The notes under the pieces: model-generated
Told to the model about the DNA's origin: nothing
The model's database searches: none
What the model saw: the letters and a program-made list of their open reading frames with translations, nothing else
Program-made: the position numbers and the translations under genes
NCBI RefSeq assembly: GCF_026210795.1
Contig: NC_089453.1
Span: 3,474,501-3,538,500 of the forward strand
DNA: 64,000 nucleotides
Origin: Rhizophagus irregularis
Lineage: Eukaryota > Glomeromycota > Glomeromycetes > Glomerales > Glomeraceae
Reading direction: 5' to 3'
Shown here: positions 12,001 through 23,890 of the stretch, one piece after another
How positions within the stretch are numbered: position 1 is the first letter of the stretch
Layout of the letters: every line of letters starts with the position of its first letter

Positions 12001-14565
12001 CAATCCACATTATTTGCTGAATCCACCATTAATCGCATGGTTTCTCCAATGCTTTCCCTTATTCGTCAGAAGGCTGGTTTGGCCTCGGTCACTCCTCTTT
12101 CCACGCTTTTTACTATGCTGCCTTTCTCCATTCAGCAAGCGTTTGGTCGATTTTTATCATCTCATGTGGCTTCATGGCAGAAAATTTTTTCTCACCCTTC
12201 ATATAAGCTTTTTGCCAATTATATGATTACCTATCTCCAAGGACTTTTGGATTGTGATGCCTGTCCCTCTACTATTGATTTGGAACCATGGTCCCATACC
12301 TTTTCTTTACGAACACATTCTTTGTTCAATTCTTTATTGTTCTCTTCTCGATTGAATATCACGTGGTCTTTATTGTTCTGACCTCCGAGGAAAGATTTAC
12401 GTCTGGCGATTCCACTCCGGTTTATTTTACCAAAAGATTTATTTACTTCCATGAAAAATGTTCGGAATAATTTCTGCACTCGTTTTCTTGCTCAACTGAT
12501 TACACCATGTGGCTCTCGACTTCTTTCATGGAAAGATTTACGCTTTCTTAAACGAGTATCGAACAAAGGATCTGTGCCTGCTTGGTTTAATTATTTGTTC
12601 AATCTTATTGTTATTCCTAATTCACCTTCTTTTTTTATTTTACAACAATTTAGAATTCCTAGTTCTCATACTGTAGCTTCTATTTCCTTTATAGATATTA
12701 GTCGAAATTATTGGTTTAACCCTCAATGGGCTATTTCTTTTAATCGTAATACTAATTCCTTTCTCGTTGGTCGTGTGATTACTACCTATCCTGCTCCACG
12801 TAATGAAGCTCTCATCTCACATTGGATTGCGTCTTCGGTTGATGACTTGCTTTCTGATTTTATTGCATGCCAAGGTTGTGCCTCTGCTCTCCCGCGATCC
12901 TCTACCTCTAAGACGTTGCTTAAACGATGTCCTTCTGAAAAGTGCTTCTCATATGTGTCTTTATCAAGTTTGATCCGTTATCCGACGAAACCTCGAACTT
13001 ACATACATGCGGATACTCGCTCGGTTTCACTTTCCGCCTCGTTAGGCTATGCCAAATCTCTTTTATTATTTCATCTTTTTGCTCCAGATCGGTTACCTTC
13101 TATGAATGAACAAATGCCTAGGATTTCTGTTATCCAACTTCCTTCTTCGGTGTCTACACTTTATATTGATGGTTCCTTCCTCCCTCCTTCCAGTCATCCG
13201 GTATCCTCGATGGCTTATGCATGGACTGCTATAGATATTGATGGTTTTATTTTGGAATCCCACTATAATATTATTTCCTCCATTTTTCCTTCTGCTTTAC
13301 GTTCAGAAGTTTTTGCTTTATTGCACGGATTGGACTCCCTTCCTCGGAATTCAAAGATTACTGTTGCCACTGATTGTGCCCAATTACTTTCTTTTTGGTC
13401 TTTATATGTGGATGCTCCCTTTATTCCCAGAATGCTTAAAGAATCCAACCACCTTTTGTGGTCTTCCATACGCACTATTATGTTGCAAAAGAATCTGGAT
13501 GTTACCTTGATCAAGGTCCCTGCTCATGCTGACGACCCTTTGAATAATCATGTGGATGCATTAGCCAAAGCCGCTCATACTGACTCACAGCTTTCCTCTT
13601 GTCCACTATTGGATTCGATGGCTCCTTGCATTTTACAATTTAATTCCTTACCTGTGGATATGAATATCCGGAAATTTATTAGAGATATTTTTGACGCCAA
13701 AAGTCTTTTAACCCTTGCTGTATTACCAAGATTTAATTCCCATTCTTCAACTTCTGATATTGATTGGGCTTGTACCAAATTTTGTCTCAATAACAATAAG
13801 CAGTTTGCCTCTCATCGGAATGGTCGTTCCGAGTTTTGCGGTTTCCGTATCAAATTACTTTTAGATATGCTTCCAACGCTTACAACTCTTCAGAGACGAA
13901 AGCCTCATCTTTATAATCTAAGTTGGCTTTGTCCTCAATGTAATTCCTTTCCTGAAACTTTAGACCACTTGTGGACTTGTCCTTATATCTTACCGGAATT
14001 TAGCCCTTTAAATACTTTTAAAACACTTTTATTGGCTCTCCGGTCTAATTATCTTGATAAATTCCTTTCCGTATCATCTCTAATACCTTTACCGGACTCT
14101 TTTGCTGATGAATTTGTGGCTCTTGATTGTTGGAATTGTGACCCTCTTTCATTTTCTTGCCTGAGACTCGCGCGAGGACTCATACCAATATCCCTTACAG
14201 AATTTCTTGGAACTTATTTTTCTTCATTCACCATATGGTCTATCTTAGATACACCTTTGCACGACTTTCATTTTGACCTTTATGTCCAAATCTGGTTGTG
14301 CCGTTCCATTTTTTTTCATCATTGGGAATTAGCTCAAGGCATTACAAAAATAATGAAATTGTCAGCTCTTGAGCCTTCTTCTATTCTTCATCCTTCCTCT
14401 AACATTCCTCCTGATATTTCGACACCTTCCTTGGCGACAGTTTCCTTGGATTCCTGGGTTTCTTGGGTTTCCTCTTCTATAATCCGTGGGGGATCTTGGA
14501 TTTCACATTTGGATTTTTGGCGCCGCTTAACAGTTCAGCCTCTACTTAGGATTTCTTTTTGGTAA
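9085..14565 (+). pseudogene. LINE-A ORF2: endonuclease / reverse transcriptase / RNase H, one in-frame TGA
   Basis: ORF2 starts at ATG 9085, inside the end of ORF1. An APE-type endonuclease (residues about 35-290) shows LGDFNAD, SRLDYIWSS and TDHRVLI. RT motifs include NNKASGPSKISYEML, NTRPITLLE, VSQDISKAFDSID, GIDQGEIISPLLW and the catalytic FMDDS. One TGA (12379-12381, context TTC TGA CCT) separates this 1,098-residue part from a further 727 residues in the same frame. The second part has RNase H (LYIDGSF, SEVFALLHGL, VATDCAQ, NHVDALAK) and a Cys/His block LCPQCNSFPETLDHLWTC. The single stop may be a decayed CGA codon or a leaky stop. Otherwise the frame is intact over 5.4 kb, so the copy is young. 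Confidence 0.92.
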
Positions 14566-14851
14566 CGGATTGGATCTTCGGATATGCTGGATAGTTGACT
14601 CACACTGGCCTTCGGGTAAAGATGGGGTATGCGTTTCTGTAATAGTTTAGTTTTTCTTTACTTAATTTTATTTTGTTTAGATTTCTTTACTTGTATGAAT
14701 CGTGAAGCTAGTTCTTTTTATTTTTTTATGTTTATTTTCTATATTTGATATTTGTAATATTGTTCGATTTGTTTATTGTACATTTCGTTTAAAAATTAAT
14801 AATAAAAGATAAAGTCATAAGACTGTTTGCTCATAATCACCAAATATGGGT

Positions 14852-14939
14852 TGGTCACCCTATCTCAGTGGTTAGTCACTGAGACCCTCATTAAGCCTGA
14901 GTATGGTGAGGTCGCAGGTTCGATTCCCATGACTACGGA
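14852..14939 (+). other. tRNA-like segment, copy 1 (A and B box)
   Basis: Contains TATCTCAGTGGTTAG, close to a pol III A box, and GGTTCGATTCCC (14918-14929), an exact B box, at normal tRNA spacing. The cloverleaf is poor, so this is a SINE head or decayed tRNA rather than a working tRNA. A second B-box-like GGGTTCGATTCCC lies about 400 bp downstream near 15315. Confidence 0.55.
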
Positions 14940-15871
14940 AATAAAAAGAATTTTACTGCAGACGCTACAACCAATAGCGTGAAGGTACAGGGATTAGTGT
15001 AGTTGGACTGCATCATGGTGAATTAGTGTGTACGGTTAGGCCGCACATTTCAACTAAGGGTCATGGTGTCCTTCTAACGTTCCCTATGAGGCCATTGGTA
15101 TGTGCGCAGTCCTGTCCTTGAGGTCACTACTATACCTTAGGGGGGACTTCCTATTCAGGTGGTCACTCCACGATACCGCTTGGGGTCAGTAATGGTTAGA
15201 TGGTCGTCCTAGATGATAAAGCTGAGGGTGCAATGTCTTAATGGTAGTTTGACCTTCTGTTAGGTCTTAGACCAACCACGGTGTTCGTGCACAGACAGAT
15301 AGCTTGGTGATTGGGTTCGATTCCCTTCTCTGATGGGCTCTGGTTGGTGATTCCTGGTGGTTGATACCCACCATAAGGGATGATCCTGGGTAACACCTAC
15401 AAGCTTACTGTTCAGGTGGTCACTACAAAGTATACCACTTGGGGATTACAACTGTACTATCGGTATTGGGTAATCGCGGGCTATAGTGGCCTTTGAGTGA
15501 GACCTAGTACCTAATATGGTGGTATGGAAGGGGTCTAGATGTTTGAAAGTTATCTGACGAAAGTCCTCCGTGACAGTAGTAGTGGTGAGGGGTTTATAAT
15601 AGTAGCCATTACAGTATCATGCAACGGATTAAAGGATGAGTAGGATGGTGTTCAGCAGATTCGAAAGCCTTCGGGTCCCTGAGATAAGTCCTTGCGTTCT
15701 GGTTGTGGTGTTGAATTGTCCCTGTTAAAGGCGACGGGGATAGTTACATCATGGCTTAGTGAGGATGATGCAATGAACGACCTACCTCCATAACCTTCAA
15801 TAGAGGGTGCGGAAAGTAGTAGCCACTAAACTTACAAAGCACTTGTAAAATAATCACCAAATATATAGGGT

Positions 15872-15959
15872 TGGTCACCCTATCTTAGTGGTTAGTCACT
15901 GAGACCCTCATTAAGCCTGAGTATGGTGAGGTCGCAGGTTCGATTCCCATGACTACGGA
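15872..15959 (+). other. tRNA-like segment, copy 2 (A and B box)
   Basis: Equivalent segment in the second tandem copy, with an identical B box and an A box changed from TATCTCAG to TATCTTAG. Retention of both boxes in both copies fits a pol III-promoter-derived unit. Confidence 0.55.
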
Positions 15960-16919
15960 AATAAAAAGAATTTTACTGCGAACGCTACAACTAATAGCGT
16001 GACGGTACAGGGATTAGTGTAGTTGGACTGCATCATGGTGAATTAGTGTGTACGGTTAGGCCGCACATTTCAACTAAGTGTCATGGTGTCCTTCTAACGT
16101 TCCCTATGAGGCCATTGGCATGTGCGCAGTCCTGTCCTTGAGGTCACTACTATACCTTAGGGGGACTTCCTGTCCGGGTGGTCACTCTACGATACCGCTT
16201 GGGGTCAGTAATGGCTAGATGGTCGTCCTAGATGGTAAAGCTGAGGGTGCAATATCTTAGTAATAGTTTGACCTTCTGTTAGGTCATAGACCAACCAAGG
16301 TAGTGTTCGTGCACAGACAGATAGCTTGGTGATTGGGTTCGATTCCCTTCTCTGATGGGCCCTGGTTGGTGATTCCTGGTGGTTGATACCCACCATAAGG
16401 GATGATCCTGGGTAACACCTACAAGCTTACTGTTCAGGTGGTCACTACAAAGTATACCACTTGGAGATTACAACTGTACTATCGGTGGTGGGTAATCACA
16501 GGCTGTAGTGGCCTTTGAGTGAGACCTAGTACCTAATATGGTGGTATGGAAGGGGTCTAGATGTTTGAAAGTTATCTGACGAAAGTCCTCCGTGACAGTA
16601 GTAGTGGTAAGGGGTTTATAATAGTAGCCATTACAGTATCATGCAACGGATTAAAGGACGAGTAGGGTGGTGTTCTTCCGATCCAAAGGCCTTCGGGTCC
16701 CTGGGGTATGCCTGACTTGATGGACGTGCTGGATAAGTTGTCTTGGTTATAAAGGTGGCCTTGATGACATCTGGTGGTTCACTGATGGCACGACCTATGA
16801 CCTGATCCTATAAAAATAGGGGAATGGGATTAGTGGCCACTAAACGTATAATACACTTGTAAAATAATCACCAAATATGGACTGTCCCAAATGTGTGACT
16901 ATAAAGAGAGTTGACTGTA

Positions 16920-17290
16920 TATACAGTAGATCATTAATTACTACATCAATTGCAAAATCAAAAAAAAAATTAAAATTAGTTTTTGAAAATATTTTTTTTT
17001 TCTTAAAGAACAAACTTTTAATTTAAAAATAAATATATTTTTTTGAAAATTTTTTTTAGGTAATTTGAAACTTTCTTCATAAATAAATAAATAATTTTTA
17101 TTATTTGCATATCAGATATCAATCTGATATACATTAATTCACTTTTTTGTTTTTTATTTTTTAAGAATATAATTTTTTTAATTTTTTTTTTTAATTTAAA
17201 AAATTGTATTTTATTGTGTTTAAAATTATACATTCAACAAATTTTATTAAATGAAAATACAATTTTTGAATCTGTTATTATTATAAAAAA
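16920..17290. other. AT-rich spacer, possible Harbinger remnant at its start
   Basis: AT-rich sequence after the large inverted-repeat element. The first 50 nt can be read as an extension of the Harbinger transposase frame. Nothing else is recognisable. Confidence 0.35.
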
Positions 17291-17770
17291 AATAAAAATC
17301 ATTAATTACATTCCTATAAATAAAGAACAAACATTTTTCTTGTTCTAAGTCCAATAATTTCAAATTCAAGTCTACAATTACAAAAAAGAAAAGAACATGT
17401 TTTTATAAATAAAGAACTAATACTTTTTTTTAATAATTACCCTAAAACTCTTATTCTATACTTACAGGATACCCTTCTTTATAAAAAATTGTTTTAAATC
17501 AAATCCAAATCTACTGTTACAAAAAAGAAATGTTAATTATGTTCCTATAAATAAAGATCAAACATCTTCCTTTAATAATTATTACAAGAAACTGTTTCCA
17601 AGAACAATAAGTTCAAATCCAAAACTACAATTACAAAAAAAAAGAAAAGAATGTTAATTATATTATTATAAATAAAGAACTAACATCTTTTACAATAATT
17701 ACCTTAAGAAACTGTTTTCACATCTAAGAAAATCCAAGTTTATTGTATTGTCATAAAAGAAAGGAAAGAA
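17290..17770 (+). repeat. Degenerate tandem repeat, about 115-bp units
   Basis: Four degenerate units share ATTCCTATAAATAAAGAACA, then TAATAATTA.., AAGAAACTGTTT and TACAATTACAAAAAAGAAA. They are non-coding. The following 270 bp to 18040 is AT-rich with nothing recognisable. Confidence 0.6.
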
Positions 17771-18174
17771 ATAATTAATAACAAACTAAATCCATTTTTT
17801 AGAAGTTTAAGTAGCTCAATTTTAAAGTTATTATCTTTCTTTAATAATAAATAAATACGATTTAATATAAATATTAAAAAAAAACTTTAAAGCCTTTAAT
17901 ATTAAAAAGTATTGTTTTTTAAAGAAAAGGCAAAATTATAAAGATAAAAAAATTTTTTTTTAAAGTCTATTGTGCATTAAAAAAAACTAAGATATCAGTA
18001 AATTCATATTTATTATATGTGATTGATTTAAAATTAAATAGAGGGCAGCTGCAAGCAGCTGCCTGAAATTTTAATATTGATTATAACTAACTAGAGGGGT
18101 TTTGGTCTGATTTTTCAGCCTTTTATAAATCATGATCGATGGTTGAATGAGGTGCCTTTACGGCAAAAATATCA

Positions 18175-18312
18175 GACTTGACCCATGACGCAGTACTAAC
18201 TTGACCCTCCTGCATGCACGTTATCGATCCTATATATGGAGTATTGTAAAATATATGTAATCAATAACGTGCACGCAGCAGGTCAAGATGACACCCCAGA
18301 TGGGTCAAGTCC
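18175..18312. repeat. Imperfect inverted repeat (foldback)
   Basis: Arms GACTTGACCC...CACGTTATCGAT (18175-18227) and ATCAATAACGTGCACGC...GGGTCAAGTC (18260-18312) pair imperfectly around a short AT loop. It could be a small foldback transposon. A perfect 20-bp palindrome GGCAGCTGCAAGCAGCTGCC-type sequence lies at 18044-18063. Confidence 0.6.
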
Positions 18313-18767
18313 AATACTTTTGCGTCTTTACGAGGTGGTATAGTAAGATCATTCCAAAAATATAACAATTTTTGCCCAATCAAATTCAAGGCCCAGGATA
18401 AGCATCTGGACCGTAGTTTAGGATAAGGATGCTCATTTTTTGGGGGTGATTTATTTCTCAAGCTAAGCGGATGGGATTTTAAGGAATATGAAATGTCATT
18501 GAGACATAGTCAAAATGTCACGGGTTTTCATATTTAGAATTAACATTTATAAATCATCAAATAAATTTTTCGTAAACGCAAAAAAATCTTATTTTTTAAT
18601 AGTTTAATATACAAGGTATCATATGGGCCGATCCTTGGAATCTAATTTTTTTACACAAAAATAATTTTATTAAAGCAAATATAAATTATCATTTATATAA
18701 GAATAATAAATTTATACTAGATAATGCAAAAAAAACTAATTAATTATATAATTTTTAATTTTTTTTT

Positions 18768-19820
18768 AAGGGAAAATGTCATTGGCGACCCGTATCGCCA
18801 GTGCGACCCTAAATCATTTGATCAAATTTGATTGGCTAACTAATATCTACAATTACGTCAGCCTTCAGTTATTTGTTATTATTTTCCCCCTTTTTTCGTT
18901 ATTCTTTTTCCCTCCTTTTTTTGTTTCCTTTTCTCTTTATTTTCGCTTTACTTGTTTTATTTTTTGACTTTTTTTTCATTTTATTTCCCTTTTCTCTTTT
19001 TTGATTTTATTTTCCTTTCTTTTTTTCCTTCTTTTTCATTTTTTTTTGGTATGTTTTTTCGTTCTTTCTTTCTATTTTTTGTTTTTTCTTTTTTTATAGG
19101 TCTTTAGGTTCTTACAGTTTTACAATTAAGGTACGTCCTTTTTTTTCTTGCCTTTGTTTTTTAATTTGTTCTTTACTGACTCTCTATGCTGTTCTTTAAC
19201 TCCTTCCTTTTCAACATTATGTGACGCGTTTTACTCTTAACTTCACAGGTTTTGTTATTATTTGTTCTTTAACTCACTTGTTTATAAGTTTCATTTTTTA
19301 ACCTTATTATAGGCTTTTTTTCGCGTTGAGTATTTTTTTCTTTTTTTTCTTTTTTATTCTTTAGGTTCTTGTTTTCATTATTCTTTACTAACTATATTTT
19401 CTTTACTTTATGCCACTCTTTGACTTCGCAGGCTTTATTTTTCAATGTCATTGGTTTTGTTCTTTGATTTCATGAGTTTCATTATCATTTAATTCTTCAA
19501 CTTTCTTCGTGGGTTTTGTTCTTCATCTCGATTTTGTTTTTTACTCTGTTATTGTCATTTTTTTTTTGTGTATCAAAATTACTAGTTCTGTTAAAAATAA
19601 AATATAAATTTTACAATGTTTCTCTATTAGTAAACTTTAATAATTGATTTTTAACCATACAGTATATCATTATTTTATTGCGTAAATCAAAAACTTTTTG
19701 CGAATTAAAGTGTTGCGAATTTTTTAACGAAAATAAAAAAAGTTGACCAATCAAAATATAGTATAAAATCACGTGATTAGGGTCGCCATGGCGACAGGGT
19801 CGCCATAAACTAACGCCCTT
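18768..19820. mobile_element. 1.05-kb non-autonomous element with long GGCGACCC inverted ends
   Basis: The left end AAGGG..TGGCGACCC..TCGCCA..GCGACCCTAA is matched inverted at the right end GGGTCGCCATGGCGACAGGG..CCCTT. Homology continues inward through GATTGG. The interior (about 18885-19570) is an extreme pyrimidine-rich tract on the plus strand with repeated TTTGTTCTTTAAC and TTCATTATT motifs. No transposase. A short frame at 18776-18967 is not considered real. Confidence 0.65.
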
Positions 19821-19894
19821 TTTTTAATATAAGATATCATTAAAATTTAAAAGATCAAATATAACTCTCATGACAAAATCATTGATAATTCTTC

Positions 19895-20460
19895 ATAGAA
19901 ATAAGCTATACAAATAAATTTACATTCATTTGAAAGAGAAAATCGAGATATATCTAATGAATCTAAAATCAAGTGAATTGAATTACTAGTTGTTCGGTAA
20001 TCACGTTCAGTATATTTATTGAATTTTATTTAAATTTGATATTTAATTACTTCACATGTAGTGATTCAATTTGAATGATCTTTGTTCCCTAAGGTGATGC
20101 CAACTTTTATCTTTAAAATAAATTTAAAATAATTTGTTTAATATATGTAGATGTTTAGGAATCATCAATTATATTATTAATATAAAATTTTATAAGTTTG
20201 ATAAAATCTGATATAAAAAATTTTATTAAATACCTGTAGATGCAAGCTACACGAATGAAATTATATTCATTTGAAAGAGAAAATTGAGGTCTATCTAATA
20301 AGCCTAAAATCGAATGAATTGAATCACTGGATTGTAAATAATTACGTCTAATATATTTATTTTTAATTTTTAAATTTGATTTGACTTTGATCGTCAATTA
20401 CGCCTCATCCAGTAATCCAATTTTCCTGATCTTTGATTCTTACGATAGAGCAAATTCTCA
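19895..20460 (+). repeat. Diverged direct duplication, period about 340-370 bp
   Basis: Two copies (from about 19895 and 20255) share CATTTGAAAGAGAAAAT, ATCTAATGAATCTAAAATC, GTGAATTGAAT and TGATCTTTG blocks in the same order. They are non-coding in both. Confidence 0.55.
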
Positions 20461-21251
20461 GCTTTCAAATGAATGTAAAATGATGACGTTAGCATATCTC
20501 CAGGAATAATAATGCACGATTTTGTCACCTGCATAAAGTCCGATCTGAAAATTTTATTTCTTACCAAAAAATGCTTTCATAAGAGAATCCCAAATTCTTT
20601 TACTTTATTTAAAAGATTTTATTTGCCATTTAAGGATTTTAATAGAATAAATCTAATAAAATAATTTTAAAAGATAAAAAACAAATATATAATTAGTTAT
20701 TTTGAAAAAAAAAGAATATCTTATTATTCATTTTACAACTATTTTACATCATAATTATTTTTTATTTGCATGTATTTTTTACAAAGAAAAAACAATAAAT
20801 TAAAGCTAAAAATTATGAAAAAATATGTCTTATCTATGTATATAAAATATTAAGTTTTTTCTTTTACTTACCACTTAAAAATAACTGCTATATTTGCTTA
20901 TAAACTTTTTTGTCATATTTAATAAAAGTGAATAGAAAAATGATGGAAAAGTGATGGGCAGTGATAGGGAAAAAGAAGTGGTTATTACCATTATTTTTGA
21001 ATATTGATTAAAAAAATTTTTTTTATTTTTTATTAAATCTGAGTTACGTAAATATGTAACACATATTTAATTTAGATTTGTGTAATGTTAATCTTACTAA
21101 AATATTAAATTTTTATAAAAATCTTAATTTAGACTAATTCCAAAAATCGGCACATATGTACATGATTACTATTAATATGAACCCTTTGGTAACCTGCGCG
21201 TGCATTTGTCATTGCATCATCTCATTTGTTGGAGTTGTTGGTTCATATCAA
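20461..21251. other. AT-rich intergenic, nothing recognised
   Basis: Downstream flank of CRN-A. No ORF, clear repeat or RNA gene is seen. Confidence 0.4.
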
Positions 21252-23890
21252 TCATCGGTTTTCGATATCTAAAATTTCTGACACATTAAATGGGAAATAA
21301 TCCATTTTTGGCATTTTTTTAGCCCCTGGATTTTTGATATAATAATCTTCATCGCTATAATATGGCCGTTTTTTGATTACATTATCAATCGAGGCATCGC
21401 CAATACTGTCAAGAACATTTTTCAACCTATTTTTTTCCCAAAAGTTGGGATTTGCATCTCTGATAATGGCAAATGATGCCTGAGAGGAAAAAATGGGTCC
21501 AAAGTGTTTTTTAAAATCCTCTTTTGAAATTACCAAAACACCTGATTCATGCTTTTCCTTCTTATATGGTTGCGAAGTAAAAATAATTGTAATAAGAATA
21601 TAATTATCATCATCATCATCAACAGCAGTATAAAAACTCTTTAGATTTTTCTCATCTATTTTTTCAACTTTACTTTCGGGCATCTTTTTTAAAACGTAAT
21701 CCCATTTGCACTGGTTCGACATTAGGAATTTTTTAAATTCAATACGTATAAGTTTTCTGACAAGAAACACGTCAGCAAACAGAGCACTACTACCATTGAT
21801 AATTACTACATTATCACTCTGCCAGTTTATTATTTTACCATCATGTTTTTCTGTTAATGGATTAGTGTGCGGAAATTGTTCATTTGCTTCATATACACGA
21901 AGGGTTTCAATTCTACGCTCACATCAAAGTTAACATCCAACTTATCAGCATTAGGATATAATTCTCGTAATATCATTGTAGTCTTTTCCATTTTTATCGC
22001 CAGATTAGTACGAAATGCTTCATGGTATACCACAAACACCTTCCATTCTTTCCAATATATGCGTTTATCATAGAACAAGTGAACAAGTGTAGGTTTAACA
22101 ATACACAGAACGTCATTATATAAACAGATAAAATAGAAGGGCATATTAATAAGGAACAAATTGCATCCGTCAGATTGTTCAACAGAAGAGAGAATAATAT
22201 ATTTATTACGTTCTAGGCTTCTGATTGTAAGAGCTGGATTATTATCATCCAAACATTTATTAGGGTCAATGGCAATACCTTCAATGCAAAAATATATGAG
22301 CTTCATAGCAACATTTCTGTTATTTTCAACATAGTCTTTTATGCCATACTGTTTATCAAGACTGTTCTTGACTTTGATGAAATTGTCTACAAACTTAATA
22401 TCTTTTTTTTCAAGTTTCTCAAAAAATTTTCTCCCCTGTTTACCATCTGCTCCAAAGCAGACGATAAAGAGTCGTTGAAGTGCGCGTGGCAACCCACCAG
22501 TATCTCTCAGAAGCTGAAGCATTTGACGACAATATTTCCATTTATATGCATAATTTGCAATTCCCGCATTGAATTTTTCTGCAAAATGATCTGTAATCCG
22601 AATAATAGATTGATTATTCAATAATGAACAATCAATAAACACGAATGAAATTCTTGAAGCTTCTTTTTGTTCAATGACAATATTATGGATCATATTATAG
22701 AAGAGTTTTGTTGGTAAATTCGACTTATCTTCTTTATCCCATGAATCAATAAGTTGCTCAATATGAAGATATAGGAAAAATAAGTGTTTATCAGATAGAT
22801 TTAGGGCTTTGCGAATTTCTCCAATAATAACATTAAAATAAAAATTATTAAAGCTGTCCTTATATTGTTCAGTACGATGTGGAATTCTTGAAACGTCATT
22901 CCATATTCTTTTTCAATAAAAAACGCATGCACAATTCGTAAGCTGATAATTATAAATGCATCTATGCCATAATCTTGTCGAGTAAGTCTGTGACCATTTC
23001 CAAAGTCAATACATAAGTATTCAAAATGTGTATTAGTTCTTCTTCTGTCATGAGGAATTTTACAATCATTGTAAATATTCTGAATATACTGAGGCATGTC
23101 TTTTCTGACTTGATTAAAAAGCTCCTGCCCAAATCGAGTTTTACCTATTTACAAGATAATGAGTAACTGATACAAATTGTTTACTAGGAAAAGTATAAAG
23201 AAACAATACCTATCCCCAGGGCTTCTCCACTGTCAAGAACCCAGTAGTTCGATTTTCCATCTTGGCCCGTAATATTATTGTATATTGTCTCATTTACATA
23301 ACTCATTGACCCTTTGAAGTTACGTTGTTGCAATGGCATGCTTAATACATCAGGCAAATTAGGTGTATCCTTTAATGCATTCTTTTTAATAACCTCAATA
23401 ATTTCCTTAAATGAAAGAGATGCTAATCAAAAAAAAAATCAGGCAAAGAAATGAATGTAAATGATATAATCTATTTCTTATTCGATTGGTAAAACGTTAA
23501 GAGACACTTACCAGCAGCAGCGGGCAATTGTACAATGACGTGAATGTTCTCATCTACAAGCAATTGTTCAAAAAAAACTTTCTTAATCAAGAATATGGGT
23601 ATCAACTGCTCGCCTCCAAATTTTTCTATAATATCATCTTTGGTAGTAACATGTTTAAGTTTGTCTCTTTCACCGTAAGCGATGTCGACCTTTCAAAGGT
23701 CAATGTACTTATAATTAAACTTAATATCATGATTAATCTCATTATAGACAAGAAACTTGAGGTCTGAAATCTTTAAATCATCAAATTTAACCAAAAAACC
23801 ATGAATGTTGCTTTCTTTAGCAACGTTAACCACAAAAGTATCAACAAAAGAAGTCATTCCTAGGAGTAAACAATTTATTGACACCATCAT
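21252..23890 (-). pseudogene. CRN-A: Crinkler effector with header, P-loop NTPase and nuclease-like domain, decayed
   Basis: Crinkler-family protein. The header (23890-23512) has the ubiquitin-like pattern ending NIHVIVQLP. Its conserved LWKV block is broken by a TGA at 23693-23695 (Trp position). Intron 1 is 23511-23423 (GTAAGT...TTAG). Intron 2 (23209-23145) splits the Walker A motif, which spliced reads SGEALGIGKTRFG. The NTPase region continues through 22693-21854 after a one-base frameshift near 22890. A second frameshift near 21905 precedes the C-terminal domain, with FADVFL and QCKWDY (about 21705-21790), resembling the REase-like nuclease that follows the NTPase in many CRNs. Members of this family are host-directed or competitor-directed toxins. 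The NTPase+REase reading is from domain knowledge; this copy is inactive as it stands. Confidence 0.82.

Larger units (their letters stand above)
6834..14832 (+). mobile_element. LINE-A: near full-length RNase H-bearing LINE
   Basis: An 8.0-kb non-LTR retrotransposon flanked by a 16-bp duplication ATAATCACCAAATATG (6818-6833 and 14833-14848). Order: 5' UTR, ORF1 (RRM-like plus Cys/His knuckle), ORF2 (APE endonuclease, RT, RNase H, C-terminal Cys/His domain), 3' UTR of about 260 bp. It ends in GTTTGCTC without a poly(A) tract. The coding strand is C+T rich, giving Ser/Leu/Pro-rich proteins, unlike the A-rich LINE-B. RNase H with an ORF1 fits the I/Tad group; the exact clade is not established here. 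Confidence 0.92.
14833..16863 (+). repeat. 1-kb tandem duplication with tRNA-like promoter boxes
   Basis: Two head-to-tail copies, 14833-15849 (1,017 bp) and 15850-16863 (1,014 bp). They are highly similar except for the last 200 bp of each, where they diverge sharply. Each starts ATAATCACCAAATAT, and a third start of the motif at 16864 leads into the terminal repeat of the enclosing element. No protein-coding frame of note. The duplication resembles a long tRNA-derived SINE-like unit or a duplicated transposon interior. Confidence 0.8.
1922..16917. mobile_element. Large composite inverted-repeat element with nested insertions (inferred)
   Basis: The left end reads CAGTCAACTCCCTCTATAGT and the right end, reverse-complemented, CAGTCAACTCTCTTTATAGT, followed on both sides by CACA-type extensions. 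Both are flanked by TA (1920-1921 and 16918-16919). A shared inner motif, ATAATCACCAAATATG, occurs inverted at the two ends (6818-6833 and 16864 onward). Subtracting the nested MITE, LINE copies and their duplications leaves roughly 3 kb of non-coding element. No transposase is seen, so it would be non-autonomous. Two unrelated partial copies could give the same picture; the pairing of ends is an inference. Confidence 0.5.

Noticed and set aside
13238..13510. 90-codon plus-strand frame inside LINE-A ORF2
   Set aside because: Shadow of the RNase H domain in another frame.
14852..14939. Functional tRNA gene
   Set aside because: A and B boxes are present but acceptor and anticodon stems do not pair well; kept only as tRNA-like.
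18776..18967. Small secreted protein starting MSLATRIAS
   Set aside because: The start lies in the element's terminal repeat and the rest is the pyrimidine tract giving only Phe/Leu/Ser.
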